NCBI GenBank assembly: GCA_030765055.1
Contig: CM060953.1
Coordinates: 70,480,316 to 70,544,315, forward strand
Source of the DNA: Mantis religiosa
Lineage: Eukaryota; Arthropoda; Insecta; Mantodea; Mantidae
Length of the DNA stretch: 64,000 nt
Reading direction: 5' to 3'
Every line of letters begins with the position of its first letter. Within the stretch, counting starts at the first letter, position 1. Below the pieces are notes generated by a model. That model searched no databases, was not told the DNA's origin, and worked only from the letters and a program-made list of their open reading frames with translations. This document shows positions 43,023-53,249 of the stretch, piece by piece. A program made the position numbers and the translations under genes.

Positions 43023-44435
43023 TCCCAACTGGCATCTGTTGTTATCTGCTCTCTCTGGTGGTGGAACTATGAACTTTTTTGTCAAATTATCTGCTGGCGG
43101 GATTTCAAAGTTCATTACGCGATCCTTATTTTTCCAGATGAATATGTTCTCCCATGTTGTCAATCTATTTTGGTTTATCACTCCTTTTAATAATTTTGGA
43201 TTTGGATCAATGTCATGGTTTTCATTCCAAAAATGAAATGCTACTGCTGACTTGTCTTCTTGTTTCAATCTGATGTTTCTAAAGTGTTCTTTGACTCTGG
43301 TTTTTAAATTTCTTTTTGTTTGACCTATGTAGCATTTTTCACAATTCTTGCAATTTATTTGGTATATTCCAGATTTGTTACCTGAAGGAATTTCATCTTT
43401 TGTTTTTGAATTTAGTAATTTTAAAATTGAGTATCTATTAGTAGGTGCCAACATGATATTTTGTTCCTTGAATATCTTTTTAAATTTATTAAATGTTTTT
43501 GGATGATATGTGAATGAACTGAATATGCTGTTGCTTTCTTTTTCTTTAATAAATGTGGTTGCTTCCTTAATGGTTTTCTTTAGTTTAGATTTTCTAATTT
43601 TCTTCAACACCAAACTTTTGTTGTATCCGTTTTCTTCTGCTATGTGTATTATTGCTTTTTGTTCCTTGAAATATTCTTCTTTTTCCATGGGTATGTTGAC
43701 TAGTCTGTGTGTAAGGCTGTTTATTATTGCATGTTTATGTGTAATTGGGTTGTGGCTATTATTTTTTATATAATTTTCTGAATGTGTTGGCTTCCTGTAA
43801 ATTCCAAATTTTATTTTTGTATCATTCCTGATGATATTTAGATCCAAGAAAGGTAGTTGTCCATTGATTTCCTTTTCTATTGTGAATTTGATAGTCCTTT
43901 CTTGCAGATTGAGTAATTTTAATGCATCATCTAAATGTTTACTTGGTACAATTGCAAAGATGTCGTCAACATATCTATACCAAACCTTGAAGATCAATGG
44001 GAAGGACTTTTTAATTTGTGTTTCAAATGCACTCATAAATAAGTTAGCCAAAAAAGGTGAAAGTGGATTGCCCATTGATAATTCTGATTTCTGCTTGTAG
44101 TGTTTTCCATTAAAGCTGAAGAAGTTTTGTTCAATGCATATTTTTGTTAGAGAAATATATTCTTCTGCTTCTATTGCTTCCATATCAATTGTAGCTAGCC
44201 ATTTTTTTAACACAGTCTGCAATTTGTCTGTTGGTATGCTTGGAAATAAAGATGTGGCATCAAATGAAACCAGTCTGTCATTTTTGTCCAAATTTATATC
44301 TTTGATTTTTTCTACTAAATCTAAAGAGTTTCTTAAATTAGCACTTTCAAATTTTGGAAAACTATTAAATTTACTTAGTAACCATTTGGCCAATTTATAT
44401 GTGGGGGCATTTATGCTACTAGTAATAGGTCTCAT
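43014..44435 (-). CDS. PLE-C RT plus GIY-YIG endonuclease, open left arm
   Basis: An uninterrupted frame of 473 residues. RT: VSFDATSLFPSIP (residues 57-69), MGNPLSPFLA (121-130), YVDD (155-158), LPFLDL (194-199). A linker with FTYHPKTFNKFKKIF (308-322) follows. Nuclease: GIY (356-358), C362/C365, YIG (369-371), Arg380, His384 and Glu429 in WEN. This fits the PLE layout of RT then GIY-YIG with a CxxC insert. The N-terminal RT motifs (LPKIHK and before) are missing, because the frame starts at the palindrome centre. Residue 118 is Glu where the other arm and the other PLEs have Gly before the MGNPLSP motif. It could be translated but is unlikely to be fully active. Confidence 0.85.
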   Translation of the reverse strand: MRPITSSINAPTYKLAKWLLSKFNSFPKFESANLRNSLDLVEKIKDINLDKNDRLVSFDATSLFPSIPTDKLQTVLKKWLATIDMEAIEAEEYISLTKICIEQNFFSFNGKHYKQKSELSMGNPLSPFLANLFMSAFETQIKKSFPLIFKVWYRYVDDIFAIVPSKHLDDALKLLNLQERTIKFTIEKEINGQLPFLDLNIIRNDTKIKFGIYRKPTHSENYIKNNSHNPITHKHAIINSLTHRLVNIPMEKEEYFKEQKAIIHIAEENGYNKSLVLKKIRKSKLKKTIKEATTFIKEKESNSIFSSFTYHPKTFNKFKKIFKEQNIMLAPTNRYSILKLLNSKTKDEIPSGNKSGIYQINCKNCEKCYIGQTKRNLKTRVKEHFRNIRLKQEDKSAVAFHFWNENHDIDPNPKLLKGVINQNRLTTWENIFIWKNKDRVMNFEIPPADNLTKKFIVPPPERADNNRCQLGRD

Positions 44436-44464
44436 GCCTTTCCCTGTTTCCCTTTGGGAAAGGC

Positions 44465-45886
44465 ATGAGACCTATTACTAGTAGCATAAATACCCCCACA
44501 TATAATTTGGCCAAATGGTTACTAAGTAAATTTAATAGTTTTCCAAAATTTGAAAGTGCAAATTTAAGAAACTCTTTAGATTTAGTAGAAAAAATCAAAG
44601 ATATAAATTTGGACAAAAATGACAGACTGGTTTCATTTGATGCCACATCTTTATTTCCAAGCATACCAACAGAAAAATTGCAGACTGTGTTAAAAAAAAT
44701 GGCTAGCTACAATTGATATGGAAGCAATAGAAGCAGAAGAATATATTTCTCTAACAAAAATATGCATTGAACAAAACTTCTTCAGCTTTAATGGAAAACA
44801 CTACAAGCAGAAATCAGGATTATCAATGGGCAATCCACTTTCACCTTTTTTGGCTAACCTATTTATGAGTGCATTTGAAACACAAATTAAAAAGTCCTTC
44901 CCATTGATCTTCAAGGTTTGGTATAGATATGTTGACGACATCTTTGCAATTGTACCAAGTAAACATTTAGATGATGCATTAAAATTACTCAATCTGCAAG
45001 AAAGGACTATCAAATTCACAATAGAAAAGAAATCAATGGACAACTACCTTTCTTGGATCTAAATATCATCAGGAATGATACAAAAATAAAATTTGGAATT
45101 TACAGGAAGCCAACACATTCAGAAAATTATATAAAAAATAATAGCCACAACCCAATTACACATAAACATGCAATAATAAACAGCCTTACACACTGACTAG
45201 TCAACATACCCATGGAAAAAGAAGAATATTTCAAGGAACAAAAAGCAATAATACACATAGCAGAAGAAAACGGATACAACAAAAGTTTGGTGTTGAAGAA
45301 AATTAGAAAATCTAAACTAAAGAAAACCATTAAGGAAGCAACCACATTTATTAAAGAAAAAGAAAGCAACAGCATATTCAGTTCATTCACATATCATCCA
45401 AAAACATTTAATAAATTTAAAAAGATATTCAAGGAACAAAATATCATCTTGGCACCTACTAATAGATACTCAATTTTAAAATTACTAAATTCAAAAACAA
45501 AAGATGAAATTCCTTCAGGTAACAAATCTGGAATATACCAAATAAATTACAAGAATTGTGAAAAATGCTACATAGGTCAAACAAAAATAAATTTAAAAAC
45601 CAGAGTCAAAGAACACTTTAGAAACATCAGATTGAAACAAGAAGACAAGTCAGCAGTAGCATTTCATTTTTGGAATGAAAACCATGACATTGATCCAAAT
45701 CCAAAATTATTAAAAGGAGTGATAAACCAAAATAGATTGACAACATGGGAGAACATATTCATCTGGAAAAATAAGGATCGCGTAATGAACTTTGAAATCC
45801 CGCCAGCAGATAATTTGACAAAAAACTTCATAGTTCCACCACCAGAGAGAGCAGATAACAACAGATGCCAGTTGGGAGGAGATTGA
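44465..45886 (+). pseudogene. PLE-C right arm: same gene, broken
   Basis: Near-identical inverted copy of 43014-44435, but an extra A in an A-run at about 44697 shifts the frame. A second frame break lies near 45035 (IEKKSMDN where the left arm has IEKEINGQ), and a stop at about 45196 replaces an Arg codon. Nuclease changes include C to Y in the first Cys of CxxC (INYKNC). Confidence 0.85.
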
Positions 45887-45920
45887 AAATGGAGGCCAGG
45901 GCCTTTGAAACTAGTCTCTC
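45879..45920 (+). ncRNA. Hammerhead motif (U3-A8 variant), right arm of PLE-C
   Basis: Helix I GAGA (45879-45882) pairs with TCTC (45917-45920). The core is TTGAAAA (45883-45889). Helix II GGAGGC pairs with GCCTTT (six pairs with two wobbles). GAAAC, a TA loop and GTC (45914-45916) follow. Positions 3 and 8, normally C and G and paired, are U and A here, a compensatory pair shared by every PLE-C-type copy. Confidence 0.65.
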
Positions 45921-45979
45921 ATAAATATATGAAAAAGTAAGTGACGAGTGTCAATAAACCAACCACAAATAATTTTTAT

Positions 45980-46980
45980 ACTCTATTTGATTCTCGCTAT
46001 TTTTTGACCTGCTTGCTTCTGAATACAATTTTTGACTAAATAGCTGAGATGGTACTGGGAGCAAAGGAAATTGTGTTTCAGAAGTCACATTAATTCTAGA
46101 TGGTGGAGCCCCAGCTATACTTTCAGTGTTCTTTCTTTGGAAAGTGGATGTTGAATTTTGAAGCTTCACATGCATTGGATATTCCTTGTAATTAGCTGTA
46201 TGTTGCCCTTTACAGTTTACACACACTGGAGGTGCATTGTTGGGTTTCTTACATTCTGCAGTAGCAAACGCTTTTGTGACAATAATTTTTACTGTGCCCA
46301 TATTCTTGGATCCTGTAGCACTGGATGATATGACACTTTGATTTAGAAGGTTCTACTTTTATGATGGCATGGTACAATCTAGCTAAATCATAGATTTTTT
46401 CATTATCTGGACTTCATTTGGGATCCACGAAAAATAGTGGCAGCGGGTTATTTGTAACTGGGTGGTAAACAGAAATCATCTGTGTAGGTGAGAAACCCAA
46501 TGATCCTAATTCATTCATTACAATGCCTGTATCACATGTAGGATGTAAACCGTGAATAACTACTCGGAAATTACAATCCTGCTTCATTTGGTAAGTGGTA
46601 CTTGGCTTTGTTTTTTCAAAGTAATGAATTGCCATTCTATATTCTTCTACTGTTTCAAAACAAAACTTAACTCTTTGATTTAAAACAGTAGTATGCTTAA
46701 AGTTGCCTACTGCGTCACTTTTTAGTGCCTGCAGAACTGTATTCATTTCTCTAATGTTATTTATGTAAATAGGTGATGGTTTAACAGCTTTGACCTGAGA
46801 GTTATCATTTTCACTATCGTCCTGATTCATGTTATCAATGGATTCATCCTGAATTAGAATACTCAGTGGTTCAAATGGATTCGGAGTGGAAAATGGAGAT
46901 GTGTTGGCAACACTGTTATTATGCAATCTTTTCACTGCATTGTTTATCACATGATTGGCTTTTGTTTCATTCATATTCAA
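45980..46980 (-). pseudogene. Jockey-like ORF1 (Gag-like), N-terminal and zinc-knuckle region
   Basis: 46980-46414 starts at ATG and contains VKFCFETVEEYRMAIHYFEK and FRVVIHGLHPTCDTGIVMNE, the pre-knuckle domain of Jockey ORF1 proteins. After a stop and a frameshift, 46301-45980 gives AECKKPNNAPPVCVNCKGQH and TANYKEYPMH, zinc-knuckle pairs with one Cys changed. The C-terminus continues beyond PLE-C at 42866 (IECLLSKLDSLLSLLVPLIN). ORF1 proteins bind the element RNA. Confidence 0.78.
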
Positions 46981-47722
46981 TCTGAGTTGAGCGCAGTAAT
47001 AAATGCTTTTTACACAATGGAGTGTTAAGGGATCTTATTACTAACACTTCTACCTGTGAATAACTAATCTATCTACTACTTACAGTAGAATCCAGCACAA
47101 TATGAGCTTTTAAATCTTCACAAATAACTTAATTTGTTGCACTAGTACAGAGAACAAATAAACACGGTCATGGCTCACATCAAACTTTTTCCAAATTATA
47201 TTGTCTAATTTATTATTTGTAATCTGGAGAATTATTAAACTGCAAAAATTAAGCTGGTATTCACAGAAGAACTGTTAACAGTATTAATAAAAGCAGAAGC
47301 CTATTCAGAGCATTAGGCAAGAATATCATTTTAGTTGTACACTGATTAAAAAAAAATCTGGACAGAAAAAGAGAGAGCACTTACAGTAACGCATAGTCCT
47401 CAAATAGTGGAAAATCTTCATGTGTGTTACGGCATCTCATCTGAATATCATATTATTCTATAAATTTAAAATATTTCTGAAGCAGGATTAAATAGTTTTC
47501 ATTAGATGTTTCTAAAAGATTTTAAAATTGCAGTTTAATAAACATTTGAAACGTATCAAAATACAGACAAAAGTGTTTCACTTGTTTTCTCTCTCAAATG
47601 CCAGTTGAATTGAAAGAAATGACACTACACACTAGAAATGACACTACACACATACTAAATTAAATAAGACAGGGATTTAAATCTTGTGGTTATTCGTTTA
47701 TCAGTAAAGTTTATAAACATAC

Positions 47723-47907
47723 TTGTAGTGCTGGCTTTTGTAGGAGATTGTGCCACATTGGTCTGCTGAGTTGCAGAAGATGGTGGTCGTCCTCTCTTCG
47801 TCAATGGCAGTTTTGTGGTAATACTTGGAGCTCCCTCAGCCCTTCGCTTAGGAGCAGGTGCAAGAGAAGTTGTACCAACGCGATCCATTTTGTGCACCTC
47901 CAAATGC
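47723..47907 (-). CDS. Hira: HIRA exon (linker with basic GRP motif)
   Basis: It encodes HLEVHKMDRVGTTSLAPAPK, RRAEGAPSITTKLPLTKRGR and PPSSATQQTNVAQSPTKAST. Human HIRA has KRKLELEVETVEKKKKGRPRKDSR at this place, with the same KKRGRP-type basic stretch. The acceptor ATTTTATAG and donor GTATGT are good. It completes a Gly codon from 51325-51561 and leaves one base of a Ser codon for 30253-30552. The region is a linker between the B domain and the C-terminal domain. Confidence 0.85.
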
Positions 47908-48115
47908 CTATAAAATAATTTTAAAAATAACAGACATAATTATCTATGCAAATCCATTCTTAATACTCAACTTTCCCATGAACTCACTTCTAAAAACAGT
48001 TCCTATTTAAGCTGCAAATATGAAATCCCCCAAGAAGTCATTAAAAGAAATGCTACCATATGCTTTGTATTTTGTATAAATCTTTGTGGGGGGGGGGGTA
48101 AGGTAACTGACTGAA

Positions 48116-48312
48116 ATAACAACTCAGGCTTTCACAGCAGGCATCAATCCAGTAATATGTAGAAGTTTCTGGGCTTACTGGCCATGGGCTAGTCGGAAAA
48201 ACTGAAGTTCCTGACATTTCGCTCGTACATGCGTCGAGTGAAACGTCAGGAACTTCAGTTTTTCCGACTAGACCATGGCCAGTAAGCCCGGAAACTTCTA
48301 CACATTACTGGT
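48116..48312. mobile_element. 197-bp palindromic mini element with half-hammerheads
   Basis: The 13-bp TSD GTAACTGACTGAA lies at 48103-48115 and 48313-48325. A one-sided head of about 30 nt (48116-48147) is followed by inverted arms of about 75 nt (AGTAATATGTAGAAGTTTC and its inverse). At the centre, CGAAATGTC (minus) and GAAACGTC (plus) are 3' halves of hammerheads, and the fold-back point CTCG..CGAG lies where helix II would be. No ORF. Confidence 0.75.
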
Positions 48313-48651
48313 GTAACTGACTGAAGTTTTGCAGAAGAGTAAAAATCAAAGTTTTTCTTTGTTTCTTTCCTTTACTTTTCATAACAAAAAAATGTTACAT
48401 AAAATAAAAGTCAACTGCATAGCTCTTCAAAATTAAAATGATTATAGTTACTTTTACATGTAAGCTCTAGTAAGTATGCAATAGAACACAAAAGTCAACT
48501 TGATCCTTTTACATCGTTATTTTCATTTTTAACCTTTTCATTTCTTTGTCATAGTGCAACCTTGCAAGCTGAGGAACACTATATACATGATGTTACACAC
48601 TTTGAAATATGTACTTGCAAACATCATATATTTTAGTGTAAGTGGCTTATA

Positions 48652-48979
48652 GTGTCCTGCACCGTGGCATAGTGGGCTAAGGTATCATGCTTCGGTTCCC
48701 TGCCACGGAATACGGCCCGGGTTCGATCCCACCCCTGGGGATGCAGACTTTTATGTCCTGGGTATAAGACCAGTGCCCACTCAGCATTGTAAGAAAATTG
48801 AGGAGCTTATGATAGGTAAGTGGCCCTAGTCAAGAAAGCCAACTTTCCAGTTGGGGTGCCAAGATGCTGATCATCGGTTGTATGATCACCCACCTCTACT
48901 TTGCGTATGTGGGCATGACACCGGCATCCGGGTTGGCAGGCCCTGGCCCTCTATGGGCTGTCATGCCATGGGTTATGTT
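48652..48979 (+). mobile_element. tRNA-derived SINE, family 4
   Basis: The head has TGGCATAGTGGGCTAAGG (A-box) and CCCGGGTTCGATCCCAC (B-box); a long unrelated body ends GGGCTGTCATGCCATGGG. Flanks TAAGTGGCTTATA and TAAGTGGCATATA (48639-48651, 48980-48992) are a TSD with one mismatch. The 600 nt after it show no gene. Confidence 0.8.
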
Positions 48980-49589
48980 TAAGTGGCATATATAGGTCAC
49001 TAATCTATTCAAGTTCTTTCTCAAATGAGTTACAACACTTAGGCTGTGCATTATGATTTATCCAATGTAAATTTACTAATATTCTCTTCTTGATCATGTT
49101 CATTTTAAGGCAAAAGCTACCCTTCTGTTGTAATACCTATCACTTTTCTCAGCTGACTTTTTAATCATGTAATTTGACTTCCCACGCATTTTGGTTCCCC
49201 TCTTTTATAACTTTTAATTTAATTTTATTACAAGTTGTTGGAAGGAGACAAGTATACACTGGAAGACAAACAATCAAAAACCTGCACTTTCCATACATTA
49301 CTGAATTCTTTATTTATGGAAGTCTATTTCACTCTAATTATGCAGGTACCTTCCAATGAGAGAGGCAGGTTGGACAACCAACTAATTACGCCAGCAAAGC
49401 ATCGGCAAAAATTTCGATACAGTGCTTTCTCTTTCTGTCTCCCTGTTAAAATCTGTAGAACAGTATAATATAGGTTATTCAAAGCTTGCTCCTCCTTGAA
49501 AGTGTTCAACATGGCACTACACATATATATGATGCTTGTTTTCGCTTTCAAAATGTGGAGCAAGAAGGTCAATGAGTGCTATGTACTAT

Positions 49590-51260
49590 GCTCAAAGACA
49601 AAGACGATATAAATGGTCAACAGAACATCCTCTGTACAGCATACAGCAATTTGATACAGAAGAGAGATGATCAGATAAATAAATATATAATAGTGATATA
49701 TAAATACTTTTCATTAGACTAATGAAATACACATGATGTATTATAGTTTTCCATTTATAAGGGCAATCAGCGATATTGACCGTTCTAATCCACACAACTA
49801 TGTGTATGCAAACTTTAGGTTAGAATCAGAACTGAAAAATTTAATACCATAGCCCGAGTTTGAACCACGGTTCTTCCACTCTACCCTGAATTATCATGGT
49901 GGTACTTAATTCCCAAGCTTTTTACACCTTTATGTTATAGTTTTCCATTTGTAAGAGCAATCAGCAATAGATGATTATTCTAACACATACAGATTGTGTG
50001 TAGGTAAACTTTAGAAGTAATGAACAAGGACCACCTGATGTCCTGCCCCATTCTTCAGAAAATAGTTGGGACATCACTTCAGATAGAATATTAATGGAAA
50101 GTTTGAAAGCAAATGATGACGAATCAAGAGCTCCAGAACATTTGAATACTACAACTACTTTAGAAGGTTAGAATCAGAATACACATAATCATGGGATAGG
50201 ACACAAAATTGCCTGAAAGTACCAACCAATAGACTTGCCCTATTGAAAAAGCCCTTCTATGCTGGGGTAAGAATTTCTAACAAATTTCCAAAAAGTACAG
50301 ATACATTAAAAATAAAAATGAATTCTTATACAGCAAAAACGATCCTTACAGATACATTCATTCAGTAAAAGAGTACATAGAAGATCATCTCTGTGACTAC
50401 ACATTATAGTAGCACTTATGCATAAAATAATACACAGACAGCACAAATATTTAAATATAGATAAATATGTAGATATTAAGGTATAAAGTTTATATGTAAA
50501 TATGTTTTGTACACTTTTATATACTGTAAAACTGTAGCTAGTTAAACTGATGAGTGAAGCCGATGTGTAATAAATACGACTCATCTATAATTTAATAATT
50601 ATTTCGCTTCACTGTGGTGTTCTGATACAGTTAAATTTCGATATGATGAGTAACAGTTTATTGGGCATATGCCCACCTTGTAAAAGTATCTTATCTGCAA
50701 AATTCAATGCTGGGATTTGAACCATGGACCTTCAGCTCAACATGCAGCTGATCTACCACTGAGCTACCATGGCTGACATGATGTTAGATTGCCTGACTGA
50801 TCCACATCTTCCTGGCAGACCAATGAAGAAATCTTAATTCCAGATCACTTACCCCATGGGGTAAACTCCTAAAGTTTAATTATTGGAAATTAATTGTTGT
50901 TCCACACTAGCCATGTGTAGGAGAAGATTTGGATGGTAGTCAGATTGAAAAATTCAATCCCATAGCCAGGATTTAAACTTGGTCTCCATCTGGCTGCTCT
51001 TAACAATTGAACTACTATGACAACAAGTCAACATGACATTAAATTCTCCATCTGTACAGCACCATCACATGGTTAAGAACACAAGACGGAAAGCAGGAGA
51101 TCCATGGTTCAAATCTTGGCTTTGGCATTGAATTTTTCAGTCTGACTCTACCTATTCTAAAGTTTACCTACACACAATTTGTATGTGTTAGCAAAATCAA
51201 TTATTGCTGACTGTCTGTATAAATGGAAAACTATAATAAAAAGATGTTAAAAAGCCTGAG
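49590..51260. mobile_element. Cluster of tRNA-like SINE family 3 copies
   Basis: tRNA-like blocks with B-boxes such as GGTTCAAATC occur at about 49845-49900 (-), 50695-50785 (-), 50965-51040 (-) and 51055-51145 (+). Shared body motifs are GGTTAGAATCAGA, TCCACACTAGCCATGTGTAG and TATAGTTTTCCATTT. Copies are fragmented and overlap in both orientations, suggesting repeated insertion or rearrangement. The family is also at 25590-25860. Confidence 0.55.
50556..50643 (+). mobile_element. 88-bp PLE-D terminal insertion
   Basis: It consists of the PLE-D arm end (GAAGCCGATGTGTAATAAAT, CGACTCATCT) joined to the PLE-D tail (CGCTTCACTGTGGTGTTC ... TTTCGATA). The 8-bp TSD is TGATGAGT (50548-50555 and 50644-50651). 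No coding sequence. Confidence 0.7.
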
Positions 51261-51324
51261 GATTAAGTACTTCCAAATTGCAAGTCGCCATGAAAAATAA
51301 TATAATTATTGTATAATGACCTAC

Positions 51325-51561
51325 CCATCTGAAGTGTTTGAAGTTCGATTTTGAGCCGTAAGTTGACATCCAATTGCTGGTTGGCTGGAAGATGTATTAG
51401 ATGCACCAGGATGTGTGTATGATTTGCTTCCAGGGCTACCACTGACATTAGGAACCACAATGTCATCACGTTTTTCTATTACAATTCGGCTCTTGGTTTC
51501 AGAAGAACTACTAAATGTTGGTTGTTGAGAACCATTCATTCCAAAAGGTAGAGGAACATCT
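51325..51561 (-). CDS. Hira: HIRA exon (linker region, first exon in window)
   Basis: It encodes DVPLPFGMNGSQQPTFSSSS, ETKSRIVIEKRDDIVVPNVS and ends ALTAQNRTSNTSDG or similar. Sequence conservation is low, as expected for the Ser-rich linker after the B domain. I assign it because the donor GTAGGTC leaves exactly the two bases needed by 47723-47907, the acceptor TTTCCACAG is good, and the strand and order fit. The preceding exons (WD40 propeller, B domain) are not seen to the right. Confidence 0.68.
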
Positions 51562-52120
51562 CTGTGGAAATAGAATAAAACTACTGCAAACTCAATAATA
51601 AATATGTACTAGATTTCATCACTGTGCTAAATAAGTCACTAAGTATTCATACTCGATTCTGTAGTATGCTTTGAATGTTTTTTCAAACTTCTTAACATGC
51701 TCTGAAATTACTATGATTCAATTTATACAACCTATGACTTTTGACATTTCTTGAAGAAGTATGTTTCCATGGCAATTTTTCTTTCTGCTATTGCTACAGC
51801 AGTAAAGTGCCACCACTTTCCTTTCCCTTTGCCCACAAGCTGAACTTTGAGGGGTTAACGTGTTGCCAGGTTACAGCAGCACGTGTTGTATTCCCTTTAA
51901 CATTTACTGTTGTCTGTTGAATAGTCATGTGCTTAGTTTATGATTCCAGCACTTCCACTTTCAGACTTAAATGCTAAATTCATGCAAGGTGTTTGCTAAA
52001 CTGCACAGTGTTTAACATTTGACAGTACTCCCACTTCTACACTTCGAGTGAGTTGTCAAGAGCCTCAGCTTATTTGAACAGAGAACATATTGGTTTGCAC
52101 AATTAAATACTAAAATGTTC
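51562..52120. other. No recognisable gene
   Basis: Intron-like AT-rich sequence upstream of the Hira exon. Confidence 0.4.

Positions 52121-52121
<1 letters not shown>

Positions 52122-52171
<50 letters not shown>
52122..52171. repeat. (AT)n microsatellite
   Basis: About 25 AT units. Confidence 0.95.
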
Positions 52172-52175
<4 letters not shown>

Positions 52176-52274
52176 TACTAAAAAAAAAATACAAATATAT
52201 ACAGTAAAACCTTGTTAACCCGGACCAGTTTTGAAGCAAAAAAAAACACACGTTGTTTAGCCTAGTAAATGAAG

Positions 52275-52509
52275 CCTTCATATGTGTTTGGAGGAATTTA
52301 GTAACAGTGATGTCAAAATTAATCTCAGAAACTATTTGTAGTTGGTTTATTAATACTCGTCACTTACTTGTTTATATTTATGAGAGACTAGTTTCAAAGA
52401 CCAGTTGGAAAGAGGTTGAAAATGGAGGCGAATGCCTTTGAAACTAGTCTCTCATAAATATAAACAAGTGACGAGTATTAATAAACCAACTACAAATAGT
52501 TTCTGAGAT
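52275..52509. mobile_element. 235-bp non-autonomous PLE-C derivative
   Basis: The 9-bp TSD TAAATGAAG lies at 52266-52274 and 52510-52518. It carries the PLE-C tail (TTTGGAGGAATTTAGTAACA) on the left, then inverted arms (about 52310-52400 and 52428-52509) around a short centre. No coding capacity is left: it is PLE-C reduced to tail, arms and ribozyme. Confidence 0.8.
52412..52453 (+). ncRNA. Hammerhead motif (U3-A8 variant) in the PLE-C derivative
   Basis: Helix I GAGG/TCTC (one wobble), core TTGAAAA, helix II GGAGGC/GCCTTT, GAAAC, TA, GTC (52447-52449). The left arm holds only the 3' half (52382-52397). Confidence 0.65.
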
Positions 52510-52678
52510 TAAATGAAGACTTGTTTAATAGATGATAAATTGATGTAGGTAATGTATATGTATTTTTATCATTTTTCCGTCAGTCTTTGGATAACCTGGA
52601 TTTTCGTTACCTCAGATTGGCCCTGGTCCCAGTTGATTCAGGTGAACGAGATTTTACTGTATTGCATTATAAAAAGTT

Positions 52679-52993
52679 CTTTTTTATGTCTCCCTTTCTC
52701 ACCAATGCTGGTGTTAGGAGTAACTTTGGGTCCCCTCAGAGTGAGGTAGCCGAAGCATATTGACCTGAAGAGATCCGGGTTGGGGGTTTGGCCCAACACC
52801 TGGGATGAATGAATGATGAAGCTATTGGTGGAATGATGGGGAAGGGGGGGGGGAGAAACTGGAGGACCCAGAGGAAATCCACCCCAGCGCCATGTTGTCC
52901 ACCATGAATCCCACTTTGTGGTCACTTGGGATCGAACCTGGGCCTGCTAGATGAGAGCCAAGCGGTCTAACCACTCAGCCATGGCACGGCCAC
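52679..52993 (-). mobile_element. tRNA-derived SINE, family 2
   Basis: The minus strand starts with a tRNA-like head, GCCATGGCTGAGTGGTTAGA (A-box) and CCCAGGTTCGATCCCAAG (B-box), followed by the family body (GTTGTCCACCATG reversed). The 10-bp TSD ATAAAAAGTT lies at 52669-52678 and 52994-53003. Confidence 0.88.
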
Positions 52994-53249
52994 ATAAAAA
53001 GTTTTACAAAAGCAAATATAAAAATGGTGATACATTACATTCATATGGTTTTTTTATACCCTCTGTTGTACTCACTCTTGTTTTTCTATTTATTGTTAAT
53101 GGATATAAATGTTTGCAGAAATGTTTTTATTGTACATTTCATTCTAGGTATAAAATATCACAGTGGCCTGAAGCTATGGCAAAATCTTATAAAGCATTAT
53201 TAAATTTTAGATGAGTCGCATTTTTTACACATCTGCTTCACTTTCGTAC

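Larger units (their letters stand above)
42879..45979. mobile_element. PLE-C: large head-to-head Penelope-like palindrome
   Basis: The 12-bp TSD ACTCTATTTGAT (42867-42878 and 45980-45991) lies inside Jockey ORF1. The left arm to 44450 and the right arm from about 44456 are near-identical inverted copies, meeting at TTTCCC/GGGAAA with only a few nt between. The left end has a one-sided tail (42879-42920; minus strand contains GTCACTGTTACTAAATTCC). Both arms start in the RT at GMRPITSSIN, so both are 5' truncated at the same point. Confidence 0.92.
38735..46985 (-). mobile_element. Jockey-like LINE, split by at least five insertions
   Basis: On the minus strand, ORF1 begins at 46980 and ORF2 follows; the 3' end near 38735 has GCAATAAAGTTTATC next to a (TA)n run. 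Insertions inside are PLE-C (42879-45979), a TIR element (42016-42672), a SINE (41157-41387), a mini palindrome (40921-41105) and a PLE-D tail piece (40730-40812). Joining across them restores readable Jockey protein order: ORF1 zinc knuckle, AP endonuclease, RT. 46986-47722 to the right shows no gene. Confidence 0.8.
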
